Shown here piece by piece: positions 50,866-59,560 of a stretch of 64,000 bases of DNA. The notes under the pieces are model-generated. The model had not been told where the DNA came from and did not search any database. It worked only from the letters and a program-made list of their open reading frames with translations. The DNA comes from Thermoplasmata archaeon (GTDB lineage Archaea > Thermoplasmatota > Thermoplasmata > Lutacidiplasmatales > UBA184). Made by a program: the position numbers and the translations under genes. The DNA is taken from NCBI GenBank assembly GCA_021798195.1, contig JAJZYH010000006.1, positions 1 through 64,000 on the forward strand, given 5' to 3'. Numbering within the stretch: the first letter of the stretch is position 1; every line of letters begins with the position of its first letter.

Positions 50866-51377
50866 GGCACGCCTCCGCGGGGAGGGGAGGGCGCCCCGCG
50901 CATCTCCCGCGCCAGGTGGATGGATCCCGCGAGGGCGCTCAGCATCACGAGCCCCAGGAGCAATAGCCAGGCCCCGTTCCGGGTGAAGAGGTTCGCGGAG
51001 AGGGCGGTCACGTCATAGGCCGAATAGGCCGTTCCCCCGGGCACTCCCGCGGCGAGGGCCACCAGGACGGCCCCCAACGCCAGCGCGAGGAGGATCGGGA
51101 CCGGGCCCACGCCGGCCCCGGCCTCCCGGACGAAGATCCTCTTCTTGATCACCATCACCGCGAAGAGAAGGAGGATGGTGACGGCCCCGGCATACACCGC
51201 GAGCTGGAGGACCCCGAGGAAGGCGGCGTACAGGACGAAGTAGATGGCCGAGAGGGTCACGAAGAACCCGCCGATCCAGATGATGGTGTGGACCACCTCC
51301 CGCGCCAGGAGGGCGAGGAGGGCCGTGACCACGGCGATCCCCAGGAGGACCGCCATCAGCAGGGTCTCTGGGGTCAC
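50862..51377 (-). CDS. nuoJ: Complex I subunit J
   Basis: 171 residues with five helices. The third helix carries LGVLQLAVYAGAVTILLLFAVM, the pi-bulge helix with the conserved YAGA motif that moves during turnover. GTG 51377 overlaps the nuoI stop as GTGA, which fixes the start against a much longer open frame. It ends with the ATGA overlap into nuoK. Confidence 0.95.
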   Translation of the reverse strand: MTPETLLMAVLLGIAVVTALLALLAREVVHTIIWIGGFFVTLSAIYFVLYAAFLGVLQLAVYAGAVTILLLFAVMVIKKRIFVREAGAGVGPVPILLALALGAVLVALAAGVPGGTAYSAYDVTALSANLFTRNGAWLLLLGLVMLSALAGSIHLAREMRGAPSPPRGGVP

Positions 51378-52195
51378 GGATGGGCCCCCCAGTAGAGACA
51401 CTCCTTGGGGCACACGGAGATGCAGGTCCCGCACCGGACGCAATCCGCATCGTTCACCATGGGCTCCTTCCAGATCCGCTTGGGAAGCTTTTCCCCCGGT
51501 TTCGGCTGCGGCTTGGGAATGTCGATCATGGTGATGCATTTCGTGGGGCAGTCGCGGGCGCAGGCGTTGCAGCCGATGCAGAGGTCCTGGTCCAGGAGGA
51601 TGGCGTCCTCGTTGACCGGCCGCTCCTGCCGGATGGGGTTCATGGGGAGCTTGGTCTGGTAGATCGAGTACATCCGCTGGGGAGAGTAGACCATCTCCGA
51701 CCGGTGGTTCGTGGTGATGGTGTAGTTGGAGGTCATGGTGAGGCAGCCCTCGGGGCAGGCGTCGGAGCAGAACCCGCAGAAGGAGCACTTCCCGTAGTCG
51801 ATCTCGGGGCACTTCTTCGACTTCCCGTTCCCCAGGTCCACGTTCACCATCTCGATGCAGACGTCGGGGCAACTGAAGGCGCAGAGGTTGCAGGAGATGC
51901 AGGTGGCGATGTTCAGCGCGTGGACCCCCCGGTAGTTGTCCCAGACCTCCCCCACGCCGATGGGCCGGCCCGATTGGACCGCCACGCGCTTGCGGAACTC
52001 GGGATCCTCCAGGCGCTCGTAGGGGTAGACGATGGTGGAGGGACGCCAGAGGCTCTTCACGAACTGCTTCGCGGCGGTGGCCATGGGGATCACCACCAGG
52101 CCGGCGAGGCCCTGGGGGCCGGGGGCCGGAGCGGTCTTCTTGACGGCCGCCGGCGGGGGTGTGGGGGGAGGAGGGGGAGCACTCGTCGCCGCCAT
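51374..52195 (-). CDS. nuoI: Complex I subunit I with four [4Fe-4S] motifs
   Basis: 273 residues, clearly longer than the usual 130-180. The first cysteine sets, C99/C102/C105/C109 and C137/C140/C143/C147, are the standard N6a/N6b ligands of NuoI (CISCNLCAFSCP and CSFCGFCSDACP). After about 58 residues comes a second ferredoxin-like module, C206/C209/C212/C216 and C252/C255/C258/C262 (CIGCNACARDCP and CVRCGTCISVCP). The N-terminus has a Pro/Ala-rich tail. The extra clusters could extend the wire to the electron donor, because no NuoE, F or G is encoded here. Start and end are fixed by neighbouring overlaps. Confidence 0.94.
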   Translation of the reverse strand: MAATSAPPPPPTPPPAAVKKTAPAPGPQGLAGLVVIPMATAAKQFVKSLWRPSTIVYPYERLEDPEFRKRVAVQSGRPIGVGEVWDNYRGVHALNIATCISCNLCAFSCPDVCIEMVNVDLGNGKSKKCPEIDYGKCSFCGFCSDACPEGCLTMTSNYTITTNHRSEMVYSPQRMYSIYQTKLPMNPIRQERPVNEDAILLDQDLCIGCNACARDCPTKCITMIDIPKPQPKPGEKLPKRIWKEPMVNDADCVRCGTCISVCPKECLYWGAHP

Positions 52196-52241
52196 GGTTG
52201 CTACCTCATTCCCCCGGGGACTCTTCTCAGGTCAAGAAGCT

Positions 52242-53354
52242 TCACAGCGCGGGCCATGTGAGATGGGGCCACCCCCAGACCACCAGAGCCGCCGCGATCA
52301 CGATGTTGGCCAGGGAGAGGGGGAGCATCCGCTTCCACCCCACCTGGAGCAGTTGATCGGTCCGGACGCGGGGAAGCGCGGCCCGCACCCAGATGAACAC
52401 CCCGAACACGAGGTAGGTCTTGATCTGGAACCAGACGATGCCGCCCAGGGGGAAGGCGGCCAGGGGGGCGAGGGGGCCCGGGAGGGTCCAGCCGCCCAGG
52501 AAGAGGAGCACGATGAGATAGCTCCCCACGAGCCCCCGGACGTAGTCCCCCAGCATGGTCATGGCGAAGAGCATCCCGCCGTACTCCGTGCTCCAGCCCT
52601 CCACCAGCTCGGCCTCGGCCTCGGGGAGGTCGAAGGGGATCCGTTCCATCTCGGCGAGCATCGCCACGGAGAACACGACGAGGCCCAGGATGAGGGGCAA
52701 CCAGAACCACCCGTAGCGGGCCTGGTCCATCACGATGGTGGTGAGGTCGAAGCTGCCCGTGAGGAGGACCACCGAGACCACCGCGAGGAGCAGGGGGATC
52801 TCGTAGGCCACCAGCTGGGCGGCGGTCCGCATCCCTCCGATGAGGGAGTACTTGTTGTTGGAGGACCAGGAGCCCACGAAGATGAACAGGGGGGCGAAAG
52901 AGAAGATGGCGAGGGCGAGGAGCAGGGACAACGGGACGGACCCGCCCACGAAGCCCGTGGAGACCGGCAGGAAGCCCAGGAGGATGATGCTGGTGACCAT
53001 GTAGGCGGTGGGGGCGAGGTAGTAGCCGAACTGGTCGGCCTCGCGGGGAGAGAACACCTGCTTCCGGAAGAGCTTGAGCCCGTCGGCGAGGTTCTGGAGG
53101 AGCCCCGCGAACCCCACGTGCATGGCCCCCCGACGGTCCATGAAGCGGCCCAGGAGCTTGCGCTCCCACCAGATGAGGATGAGCGTGTTCACCAGGCTTG
53201 CCGCGAAGACGATGATCCCGGTCACGAGCCAGGCGAGGGCCACCGCCGCGGTGGTCCAGGGTCCGCCCGGGAGGTTGGAGGCGGATGTGCCCGTGGCGAG
53301 CGCCACGAGGTGGCTCGAGAGCCAGTAGGCGACGTCGTAGAGCGTGACGGTCAT
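52242..53354 (-). CDS. nuoH: Complex I subunit H
   Basis: 370 residues, eight to nine helices, forming the quinone chamber and the entry to the proton path. Key segments are IWWERKLLGRFMDRRG with the conserved Glu-Arg pair, GLLQNLADGLKLFRKQ, EMERIPFDLPEAEAELVEG (the E-channel loop) and FIWVRAALPRVRTDQLLQVGWK. ATG 53354 with an upstream GGTGGGA is the probable start. GTG 53363 would add three residues. It follows nuoD directly. Confidence 0.96.
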   Translation of the reverse strand: MTVTLYDVAYWLSSHLVALATGTSASNLPGGPWTTAAVALAWLVTGIIVFAASLVNTLILIWWERKLLGRFMDRRGAMHVGFAGLLQNLADGLKLFRKQVFSPREADQFGYYLAPTAYMVTSIILLGFLPVSTGFVGGSVPLSLLLALAIFSFAPLFIFVGSWSSNNKYSLIGGMRTAAQLVAYEIPLLLAVVSVVLLTGSFDLTTIVMDQARYGWFWLPLILGLVVFSVAMLAEMERIPFDLPEAEAELVEGWSTEYGGMLFAMTMLGDYVRGLVGSYLIVLLFLGGWTLPGPLAPLAAFPLGGIVWFQIKTYLVFGVFIWVRAALPRVRTDQLLQVGWKRMLPLSLANIVIAAALVVWGWPHLTWPAL

Positions 53355-53363
53355 GGATCCCAC

Positions 53364-54509
53364 CTATCGGTCCGACTCTCCCACGCAGATGTCCACCGAT
53401 CCCATGATGGGGGGGATGTCCGAGACGCGATAACCCACGAGATAGTCCTTCGCGGCGGCGATGTTCACCATCACCGGCGAGCGGAACTTCACCCGGTAGG
53501 GGTGCTCGGCTCCCTCGTTGATCACGTACGCGAGGGCCTCCCCGTGGGGTTCCTCGATGGCGGCGAACCCCCGGCCCTTGGGATAGCCCCGGCGGAGGAT
53601 GTACGACTCCCGTCCCGGGGGAGGCGTCGGCGTGCCCACGAAGCGCGGCACCTTCTCGGCCAGGACACGGCCGGGGTGATGGTCCAGCCACTCCAGCGTC
53701 TGGCGAACGATGGCGATGGACTGGCGCATCTCCTCCATCCGGACGCGGTAGCGGCCGTAGACGTCGGCCCCATCGTGGGTGGGGATCACGAAGTCCAGTT
53801 CGGGATACGCCGAGTAGGGATGGTCCCGCCGGAGATCCCGGGGGACCCCCGCGGCCCGCAGCATGGGGCCGGTGACACCCAGGTCGAGGCATTCCTTCGC
53901 CTTCAGGATTCCCAGCCCCACGGTCCGCTTGAGGAAGATGTCGGACCGGTCGCAGAGCGCCTCGTAGTCGTGGATCTTCTCCTCCAACCAGTCCATCACC
54001 TTCCGGCACCGGTCGGTGAAACCCACGGGGACGTCGTTCCGGACCCCGCCCACCCGCATGTACTCGTAGGTCATCCGGGCGCCCGTGTAGGATTGGAGGA
54101 GGTCCAGGATGAGGTCCCGGTCCCGCATCCCATAGAGGAACGGGGTCATGAGGCCGATGTCCTGGACGAAGGCGGCGTACCACATGATGTGGGAGGCCAA
54201 CCGCTGGAGCTCGTGCGACATGACCCGGATGTACTCGGCCCGCGCGGGGACGGAGACGCCCAGGGCCTGCTCCACGGCCATGAGGTAGACGTGCTCCCAT
54301 GAGAGGCCCGCCACGTAGCAGGTGCGGTCCATGAGGGTGACCACCTCGTTGTAGCGGCGGTACTCGCAGATCTTCTCGATGCCGCGGTGCAGGAATCCCA
54401 TCTCCGGGTCGGCGTCCACGATGACCTCCCCGTCGATCTTCACCCGGAGATTCCACAGCCCATGGGTCATGGGGTGCTGGGGCCCCATGTTGACCCACAT
54501 CTCAGACAT
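53364..54509 (-). CDS. nuoD: Complex I subunit D (49-kDa, NiFe hydrogenase-like)
   Basis: 381 residues. Begins MSEMWVNMGPQHPMTHG, the quinone-binding loop (GPQHP with the conserved His), and contains the Tyr-bearing TLMDRTCYVAGLSWEH segment, which lines the quinone site together with the GPQHP loop. NiFe-hydrogenase metal cysteines are absent, as in true complex I. The C-terminus ends DIPPIMGSVDICVGESDR, with the conserved G-S-x-D-x-C/V-x-G. nuoC overlaps its start by 8 bp. The length fits the class without N-terminal extension. Confidence 0.96.
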   Translation of the reverse strand: MSEMWVNMGPQHPMTHGLWNLRVKIDGEVIVDADPEMGFLHRGIEKICEYRRYNEVVTLMDRTCYVAGLSWEHVYLMAVEQALGVSVPARAEYIRVMSHELQRLASHIMWYAAFVQDIGLMTPFLYGMRDRDLILDLLQSYTGARMTYEYMRVGGVRNDVPVGFTDRCRKVMDWLEEKIHDYEALCDRSDIFLKRTVGLGILKAKECLDLGVTGPMLRAAGVPRDLRRDHPYSAYPELDFVIPTHDGADVYGRYRVRMEEMRQSIAIVRQTLEWLDHHPGRVLAEKVPRFVGTPTPPPGRESYILRRGYPKGRGFAAIEEPHGEALAYVINEGAEHPYRVKFRSPVMVNIAAAKDYLVGYRVSDIPPIMGSVDICVGESDR

Positions 54510-54978
54510 GACGGCGCTTCACCTCCAGCTCCTCCGGTTCGTGGAGCTCCATGGACTTGAGAAGCGGATGGAATTCGTAGCCTTCCGGCAGGAAGACCCG
54601 TCTCAGGTCGGGATGACCCACGAACCGGATCCCCACGAGGTCCCAGGTTTCCCGCTCGTGCCAGATGGCCCCCCGCCACACGCCGCTCACCGAATCGATG
54701 TGCGGATCCTCCCCGGGGACCCACGCGGAGATCTCCAGGTACGTCCGGAACTCATCGGACCAGAGGAGGTAGAGGACCTCGCGACGCTCGACCCAGTCCA
54801 CCCCTCCCACCATGCTGCAATGGCAGAACGTGGCCTGGTCCCGGAGCCACCGGGCGATGGGGACGATGGATCCCGGGTCCACCTCCAGCCGGGCGAGGAC
54901 GCCGGGTCGTAGGGCGACGCTCTGCACCGCGGAGGGGAACTCCGCCTGAAGCCGGGGGACCACTTCCTCTGCCTTCAT
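54502..54978 (-). CDS. nuoC: Complex I subunit C (30-kDa)
   Basis: 158 residues of the peripheral 30-kDa subunit. Signature region: HIDSVSGVWRGAIWHERETWDLVGIRFVGHPDLRRVFLPEGY, where W-x-x-R-E-x-x-D-x-x-G-I-x-F is the family motif. It packs against NuoD and NuoB. Its 3' end overlaps the nuoD start by 8 bp. It begins at ATG 54978, 49 bp after nuoB. Confidence 0.95.
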   Translation of the reverse strand: MKAEEVVPRLQAEFPSAVQSVALRPGVLARLEVDPGSIVPIARWLRDQATFCHCSMVGGVDWVERREVLYLLWSDEFRTYLEISAWVPGEDPHIDSVSGVWRGAIWHERETWDLVGIRFVGHPDLRRVFLPEGYEFHPLLKSMELHEPEELEVKRRHV

Positions 54979-55027
54979 GATCCGCTTGACCCTCCGGGAC
55001 CCGGGCTGCCTCCTACCCCCGGACGCT

Positions 55028-55639
55028 TTATTCCTTGCGCTCTTGGATCAGGCGTTCCAGCCGGAGGACCCCGTCGAGCATCGCCTCCGGGCGGGGGGGA
55101 CATCCCGCAATGTAGACGTCCACTGGGACCAGCTTGTCCACGCCGGGCACGACGCTGTAGGCGGTCCGGAACGGGCCCCCACCGGTGGCGCAGTTTCCCA
55201 TGGCGATGACCCACTTGGGCTCGGGCATCTGCTCATAGAGCGTGATGAGCTTGTGGGCGACCTTCCAGGTCACCGTCCCGTTCACGATGAGGAGGTCGCT
55301 CTGTCGGGGGGAGGACCGCGGGAGGATCCCGAACCGCTCGGCGTCCCACCGTGCCCCGAAGGCGCTCGCGAACTCGATGGCACAGCATGCGAGCCCCCAG
55401 TGGAGCGGGAAGAGGCTGTTGCGGCCGGCCCAGTTGAAGACCGGTTTGGTGAGCTGGTCCATCCCCTGGCGCGCCAGGAGATCCCGCAGGGCCTCCTTGG
55501 CCTCGGGGATGAACTCTCGCGCCCGGACCGCTTCGATCTCCCACAGGGGGACGCCAGCCGCCGTGGGAGGCGCCGGGCTCGCGGAAGCTTCCTCGCGGAC
55601 CGCCGCTCGAGGGCTGGTCTGTTGCGTGCTCACACCCAT
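55028..55639 (-). CDS. nuoB: Complex I subunit B (PSST, cluster N2)
   Basis: 203 residues. The [4Fe-4S] cluster N2 ligands are visible: the tandem cysteines in LACCAIEFA, the Cys in MGNCATGGG, and the Cys of [33 protein letters not shown] is the standard ending of the fold. The first 50 residues are Ala/Pro-rich and include a stretch ([19 protein letters not shown]) typical of NuoB. ATG 55639 overlaps the nuoA end by 10 bp. N2 is the final donor to quinone. Confidence 0.96.
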   Translation of the reverse strand: MGVSTQQTSPRAAVREEASASPAPPTAAGVPLWEIEAVRAREFIPEAKEALRDLLARQGMDQLTKPVFNWAGRNSLFPLHWGLACCAIEFASAFGARWDAERFGILPRSSPRQSDLLIVNGTVTWKVAHKLITLYEQMPEPKWVIAMGNCATGGGPFRTAYSVVPGVDKLVPVDVYIAGCPPRPEAMLDGVLRLERLIQERKE

Positions 55640-56001
55640 AGGCTTTCCTCCCCCCGAAGAGCGTAGTAGATCCCCACGAGAGCCAGTACCGTGAACCCAC
55701 CGGCGATGAGCGCCGGGGTCCACCAAACGCCGACCAGCGCCCGGAAGGACACCGCCCAGAGAGCGAGGACGAATCCCAGCACATCCACGGCGACGAACAC
55801 GATGGCGAAGACATAGTGCTGGCTGGGGAAATCGATCTGGGCTTCTCCCTCGGGTTCCTCGCCACACTCGTAGGTCGTCGCCTGCAGGTAGGACCTACGA
55901 CGGCGGGCCCCCAGGATGCGGTTCAGCAATAGGGAACCTCCTCCAAAGGCCGTGGCGATGATCACGAACACGAGGAATGAGGAGATTCCGGGACCTGCCA
56001 T
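55630..56001 (-). CDS. nuoA: Complex I subunit A
   Basis: 123 residues with three helices. TM1 begins [23 protein letters not shown]. The loop carries [34 protein letters not shown], where YECG-x-x-P-x-G and the membrane acidic residue are diagnostic. It is the first gene of the 11-gene nuo run. ATG 56001 is about 50 bp downstream of a clear TATA box, giving a leader of about 25 nt. Confidence 0.96.
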   Translation of the reverse strand: MAGPGISSFLVFVIIATAFGGGSLLLNRILGARRRRSYLQATTYECGEEPEGEAQIDFPSQHYVFAIVFVAVDVLGFVLALWAVSFRALVGVWWTPALIAGGFTVLALVGIYYALRGEESLWV

Positions 56002-56048
56002 CGTGACCCCCTTGGCCTGAAAGAGCCGACGTTTCCATCGGCGGGGAG

Positions 56049-56056
56049 TATATAAG
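56049..56056 (-). promoter_or_regulatory. Promoter TATA box of the nuo operon
   Basis: The plus strand reads TATATAAG (minus CTTATATA), the best TATA-like string in this part of the window. It faces nuoA and would give a transcript start near 56025, leaving a short leader. Confidence 0.65.
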
Positions 56057-56102
56057 AACCATGAAACAGAGCGAGGGCCAGGCAGGGCGGAAGAGCCGCG
56101 GA

Positions 56103-56906
56103 TCAGGAGAAACGCGGGGGTCTCTTCGCCAGGAACGCGCGGATCCCCTCCGGGAGTTCCGGTCCCCGGGTCGCCTCCACCATGGCCCGACGCTCCAGGG
56201 AGAGCTGGGCTTCCAGAGGCTGGTGGTAGGCGGCCAGAAGGAGCCTCTTGATGGCCCCATACGCACGGGTGGGTCCCTGGGCGAGTTCCCGCGCGCGCTC
56301 GTGGGCGCGGTCCAGGAGCGCATCCGAGGGCACGATCTCGTGGACCAGGGAGAGCTCCAACGCTTCCTGGGCGGATAGGCGGCCCGGGCCGAAGAGGAGC
56401 CGCTGGGCCTCCCCGATGCCGAGGAAGTGGGGAAGGAAGTAGGTGAGTCCCCCGTCGGGGATTGCCCCCAGGGAAGGGAACGCCACCACCAGAGAGGCCG
56501 TGGGCGACGCCACACGCCAATCACAGGCGAGGGCGAGGGACATCCCACCCCCGGCGGCGACCCCGGGCAGGGCGGCCACCACGGGCTTCGCCATCTCCAC
56601 GATCTCGCGGACGCAGCGCTCCTGCTCTCCCACGAGGTCGTGGAACATGCTGGGGAGGTTCCCGGCCTCGAGGCTCTCCCCCATGGCGGCCACGTCCCCT
56701 CCGGCCGAGAAGGCCCGACCCTCTCCCGTGAGGAGAACGGCCCGGATCGCCGGGTCCTGGGCGGCCTCCTGCAGGGCGAGCCGGAGCTCCCGGATCTCCG
56801 CGGGCCCGAACGAGTTGAGGCGCTCCGGGCGTTGGAAGGTGAGGCTCCGGACCCCCTCCCGGGTCTCCACACGAAGATGCGGCCTCTCCTTCGGGGTTGT
56901 GGGCAT
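56103..56906 (-). CDS. Enoyl-CoA hydratase/isomerase family protein
   Basis: 267-residue crotonase. The oxyanion-hole segments are GEGRAFSAGGDVAAMG and LPGVAAGGGMSLALACDWRVA. The hydratase catalytic Glu position lies within LVVAFPSLGAIPDGGLTYFLP, where the second Glu (E164-type) appears as Asp in I-P-D-G-G and the first is not Glu. So the protein may be an isomerase or other crotonase enzyme rather than a true hydratase. ATG 56906 lies about 30 bp from a minus-strand TTGAATAGG box. It is divergent from the DUF2079 gene and belongs to fatty-acid or aromatic acyl-CoA metabolism. Confidence 0.88.
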   Translation of the reverse strand: MPTTPKERPHLRVETREGVRSLTFQRPERLNSFGPAEIRELRLALQEAAQDPAIRAVLLTGEGRAFSAGGDVAAMGESLEAGNLPSMFHDLVGEQERCVREIVEMAKPVVAALPGVAAGGGMSLALACDWRVASPTASLVVAFPSLGAIPDGGLTYFLPHFLGIGEAQRLLFGPGRLSAQEALELSLVHEIVPSDALLDRAHERARELAQGPTRAYGAIKRLLLAAYHQPLEAQLSLERRAMVEATRGPELPEGIRAFLAKRPPRFS

Positions 56907-57021
56907 GGTGCACCTTCCCCGACCACGGGGAGGGCCTATTCAAGAATTTGGGTACTGCTCCCCACCGCGTCTTGCCCCCAACCCGTTTATGCGGCGCCTT
57001 CATGGCGCTCCTCGGAAGGGC

Positions 57022-59226
57022 ATGATCCATCGCGACCCCGTCCCTGGCACCTACGCCCGTGCCATGGGGTTCCTCCGGCGATGTTTCGCCCGGACAAGAC
57101 CCTGGATGTACCTGGCTGCCCTCATGGTCCTCTATGCCGCGGGATCGTTCGCCCTGTCTGCCTTGCGCTGGCAGGAACTGGACGCCTCCACGTTCGACCT
57201 GGGACTGTACCAGCAGAGCCTGTGGTCCACGTCCCACGGCTTTCCGTTCTACGAATCCGCCGATTGGGAGATCGCGGGGTTTCCCACTCTCCTCGACGTT
57301 CACACGGTGTTCATCCTGTATCTTCTCGTCCCCCTCTACCAGTTGGCCCCGACCGCCTACCTCCTCTTTGCCGTCCAATCCGGGGCCGTCGCGGCGGGAG
57401 CCGTCCCCCTCTACCTCCTGGGCCGCGACCACATCCATGACCCGAGGGCGGGGCTCCTGGTGGGGGGCATGTACCTGGCCTGGGCCCCCCTATTGGCCGC
57501 CAACCTCTATGACTTCCATCCGGAAGCATTCCTCCCGGTGGAGCTCTTCACTCTCTTCTGGTTCTGGATGCGGGGCCGGTACGCCTTCGGGTCCATAGTG
57601 GCCGTGGTGAGTTTCCTCACCCTGGAGGTGGCCCCGGTTCTCGTCGCGGCGATGGCCATCTACTTTGTCACCGAGAAGTGGACTCCATTTGGGCGACTCC
57701 ATGCGACGCACAAGGGGCCAGAAGGTCCCGAGCATCCACTAGACTGGGAGATTTCCGTCCCCCGCAGGTTGCAACGCGCGTTGGGTTCACCCCGCGTGAC
57801 TGCATCTCTGGTGCTGTTGGCTTCCTCCATTGTCGCGTACTTTTTGCTTCGGGAGGCCCAAACCGAATGGCTGGCCCTTTGGCTCCATCAACCCCTTGCG
57901 CCATCACAGACCACGGGGACCCTGGCGGGAACCTCGTTAAGCTCCCTGGACCTGTCTCTGTCCGCCGCATCCGCGGTTTTCCCACAAAAGGTGGCGTACT
58001 GGCTGGTCCTGTACGCGCTCGTGGGTCTCATCCCCTGGCTCGCCCCACGAGGCTTCATCCTGGCGGTTCCGTGGTGGGCCTATTCCCTCCTGGCCCTGAA
58101 CCCAGCAGTCGTGACGGTAGGATACCAGTACTCCTTCATCGCCGCCATCCCGGTCTTCCTCGGATTCGTGCTGGGCCTCGAAGTCTTCCGAAGGTGGTAC
58201 CTGGAGCCCTCTCCTCCGGGGAAGGTCGAAACCCATCCGAAGCTCGCATGGCGGGGGCCGGGATCCCGCAGGATCCTCCAGTCTGCCCTCCTGGGGCTCA
58301 TCCTCCTGAACCTGGCGATGAGCCCGTTGGACCCTCTCGCTCAGGGATCAGGACCCCAGGGGTACGCCGTTTCCTACGTCCCGCCGCCAGGTTTCTCCGA
58401 GGTCCTCCAACTCTCCCGGTTGGTTCCCGACGAGGCGCGTGTCCTGGCCACCCCCCGCCTGTTCCCACTGGTGGCGAACGACCTCCACGCATACTCCCTG
58501 CTACCGCCGGGGGCATCCCCCGCGGGAGGTTTCCCCTTCTTCCTCCCCTTCAACATAACGAATCCCCCCTCGTGGGTCTTCGTCTCGCAGCAAGAACTGG
58601 GCACCGTTCCCAGTTGGCTCGGCGGATTGCTCTACAACCGTTCCGTGTACGGCGTCCGGGGGGTGGTATGGTCCAGTGCCCTGGGGACCGTGATGCTCTT
58701 CGAGCGTTCCTGGACCGGACCCTACCTGAGCCTGGGTCCGCCTCCGGGAGTCCCCCAGGTCTTCTGGGGGAGCGGGCTCTCCCTGGGCCCGGCAGGACGC
58801 CTCGCCGCAAGCCCCGCTGGCCCCTACCCGGAAACCATCTTCAGCATCGACGGGGAAACGGGGAACGTCTGGTTCGGGCCTTACACTTCCCTGGCGCCGG
58901 GGAACTACACCGTCGAGGTCGATCTCATCGTGGGACTCGTGGATCCAGCTCTCCTTCCTCCCGCCTCCGATGTCGTGTTCCAGATCCAGGCGGGCGCCTT
59001 CGGCCAACCCACCTGGTACTACCAAAACTTCCTCCTTTCCCAGTTCAATTCGAGCGCCGAATCCCGGGTCACCTTCCGCATCGACGTGCGTGCTCCCTCC
59101 ACGAATGTACAGGTCGTCGGATATTCTCTGAGCCCCCTTGTGGAAGAACAGCTCCTCGACGTGAGCATTTCCCCGGTCGCCCCCACACAGGCGGCGCCCC
59201 TTCCACCGGGTGGTACTGGACGCTGA
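57022..59226 (+). CDS. DUF2079-type multi-spanning membrane protein (GT-C-like)
   Basis: 734 residues with about ten membrane helices in the first 420 residues and a large exported C-terminal domain. DUF2079 features are ASTFDLGLYQQSLWSTSHGF (the F-D-x-G-x-Y-x-Q-x-L-W motif in the first loop) and SADWEIAGFPTLLDVHTVFILYLLVPLY. NLYDFHPEAFLPVELFTLF follows. The exported part is beta-rich (FRIDVRAPSTNVQVVGYSL). The family resembles GT-C glycosyltransferases that use dolichyl-phosphate sugars, but activity has not been shown for most members. ATG 57022 follows CGTTTATGC by about 35 bp. A GT2 gene follows. Confidence 0.82.
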   Translation: MIHRDPVPGTYARAMGFLRRCFARTRPWMYLAALMVLYAAGSFALSALRWQELDASTFDLGLYQQSLWSTSHGFPFYESADWEIAGFPTLLDVHTVFILYLLVPLYQLAPTAYLLFAVQSGAVAAGAVPLYLLGRDHIHDPRAGLLVGGMYLAWAPLLAANLYDFHPEAFLPVELFTLFWFWMRGRYAFGSIVAVVSFLTLEVAPVLVAAMAIYFVTEKWTPFGRLHATHKGPEGPEHPLDWEISVPRRLQRALGSPRVTASLVLLASSIVAYFLLREAQTEWLALWLHQPLAPSQTTGTLAGTSLSSLDLSLSAASAVFPQKVAYWLVLYALVGLIPWLAPRGFILAVPWWAYSLLALNPAVVTVGYQYSFIAAIPVFLGFVLGLEVFRRWYLEPSPPGKVETHPKLAWRGPGSRRILQSALLGLILLNLAMSPLDPLAQGSGPQGYAVSYVPPPGFSEVLQLSRLVPDEARVLATPRLFPLVANDLHAYSLLPPGASPAGGFPFFLPFNITNPPSWVFVSQQELGTVPSWLGGLLYNRSVYGVRGVVWSSALGTVMLFERSWTGPYLSLGPPPGVPQVFWGSGLSLGPAGRLAASPAGPYPETIFSIDGETGNVWFGPYTSLAPGNYTVEVDLIVGLVDPALLPPASDVVFQIQAGAFGQPTWYYQNFLLSQFNSSAESRVTFRIDVRAPSTNVQVVGYSLSPLVEEQLLDVSISPVAPTQAAPLPPGGTGR

Positions 59227-59560
59227 TGCCGAGGCCCGGGTCGATTGGCTGTTCCGGAGAGCTCGCGCACGGCGGACGCGCCGGCCCATGGCCGGGCCTC
59301 TGGGACAGGGTTCCCGCTGCTTCCCGTATCTCCAGGGGGTTGACTGCGCTCTGGACCGCGGGCCCAAGGGCTTTCACATCGTCCCCAGGCGGGGCTCTCC
59401 GGCCGCAAGGGCCGCACTCCAAGATCCCCCCACCGGACGCAAGGATCTCTTCACCGGACCCGTCCTGCTCCCCAACAGGCGGTGGACGTGGACCTTCCCG
59501 GGATCGGAATCGGAAGGGGATTGGGAACCCTCGGAACGGCGGGGAGGGGAGAGAAGGTCC
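59227..59560. other. Gap between DUF2079 and GT2 genes
   Basis: The GT2 frame is open here, but the translation is Arg/Pro/Gly-rich and not protein-like. No promoter-like A+T patch stands out. A GGAGGGGAG string just before 59561 is the ribosome-binding site of the GT2 gene. No other feature recognised. Confidence 0.4.
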
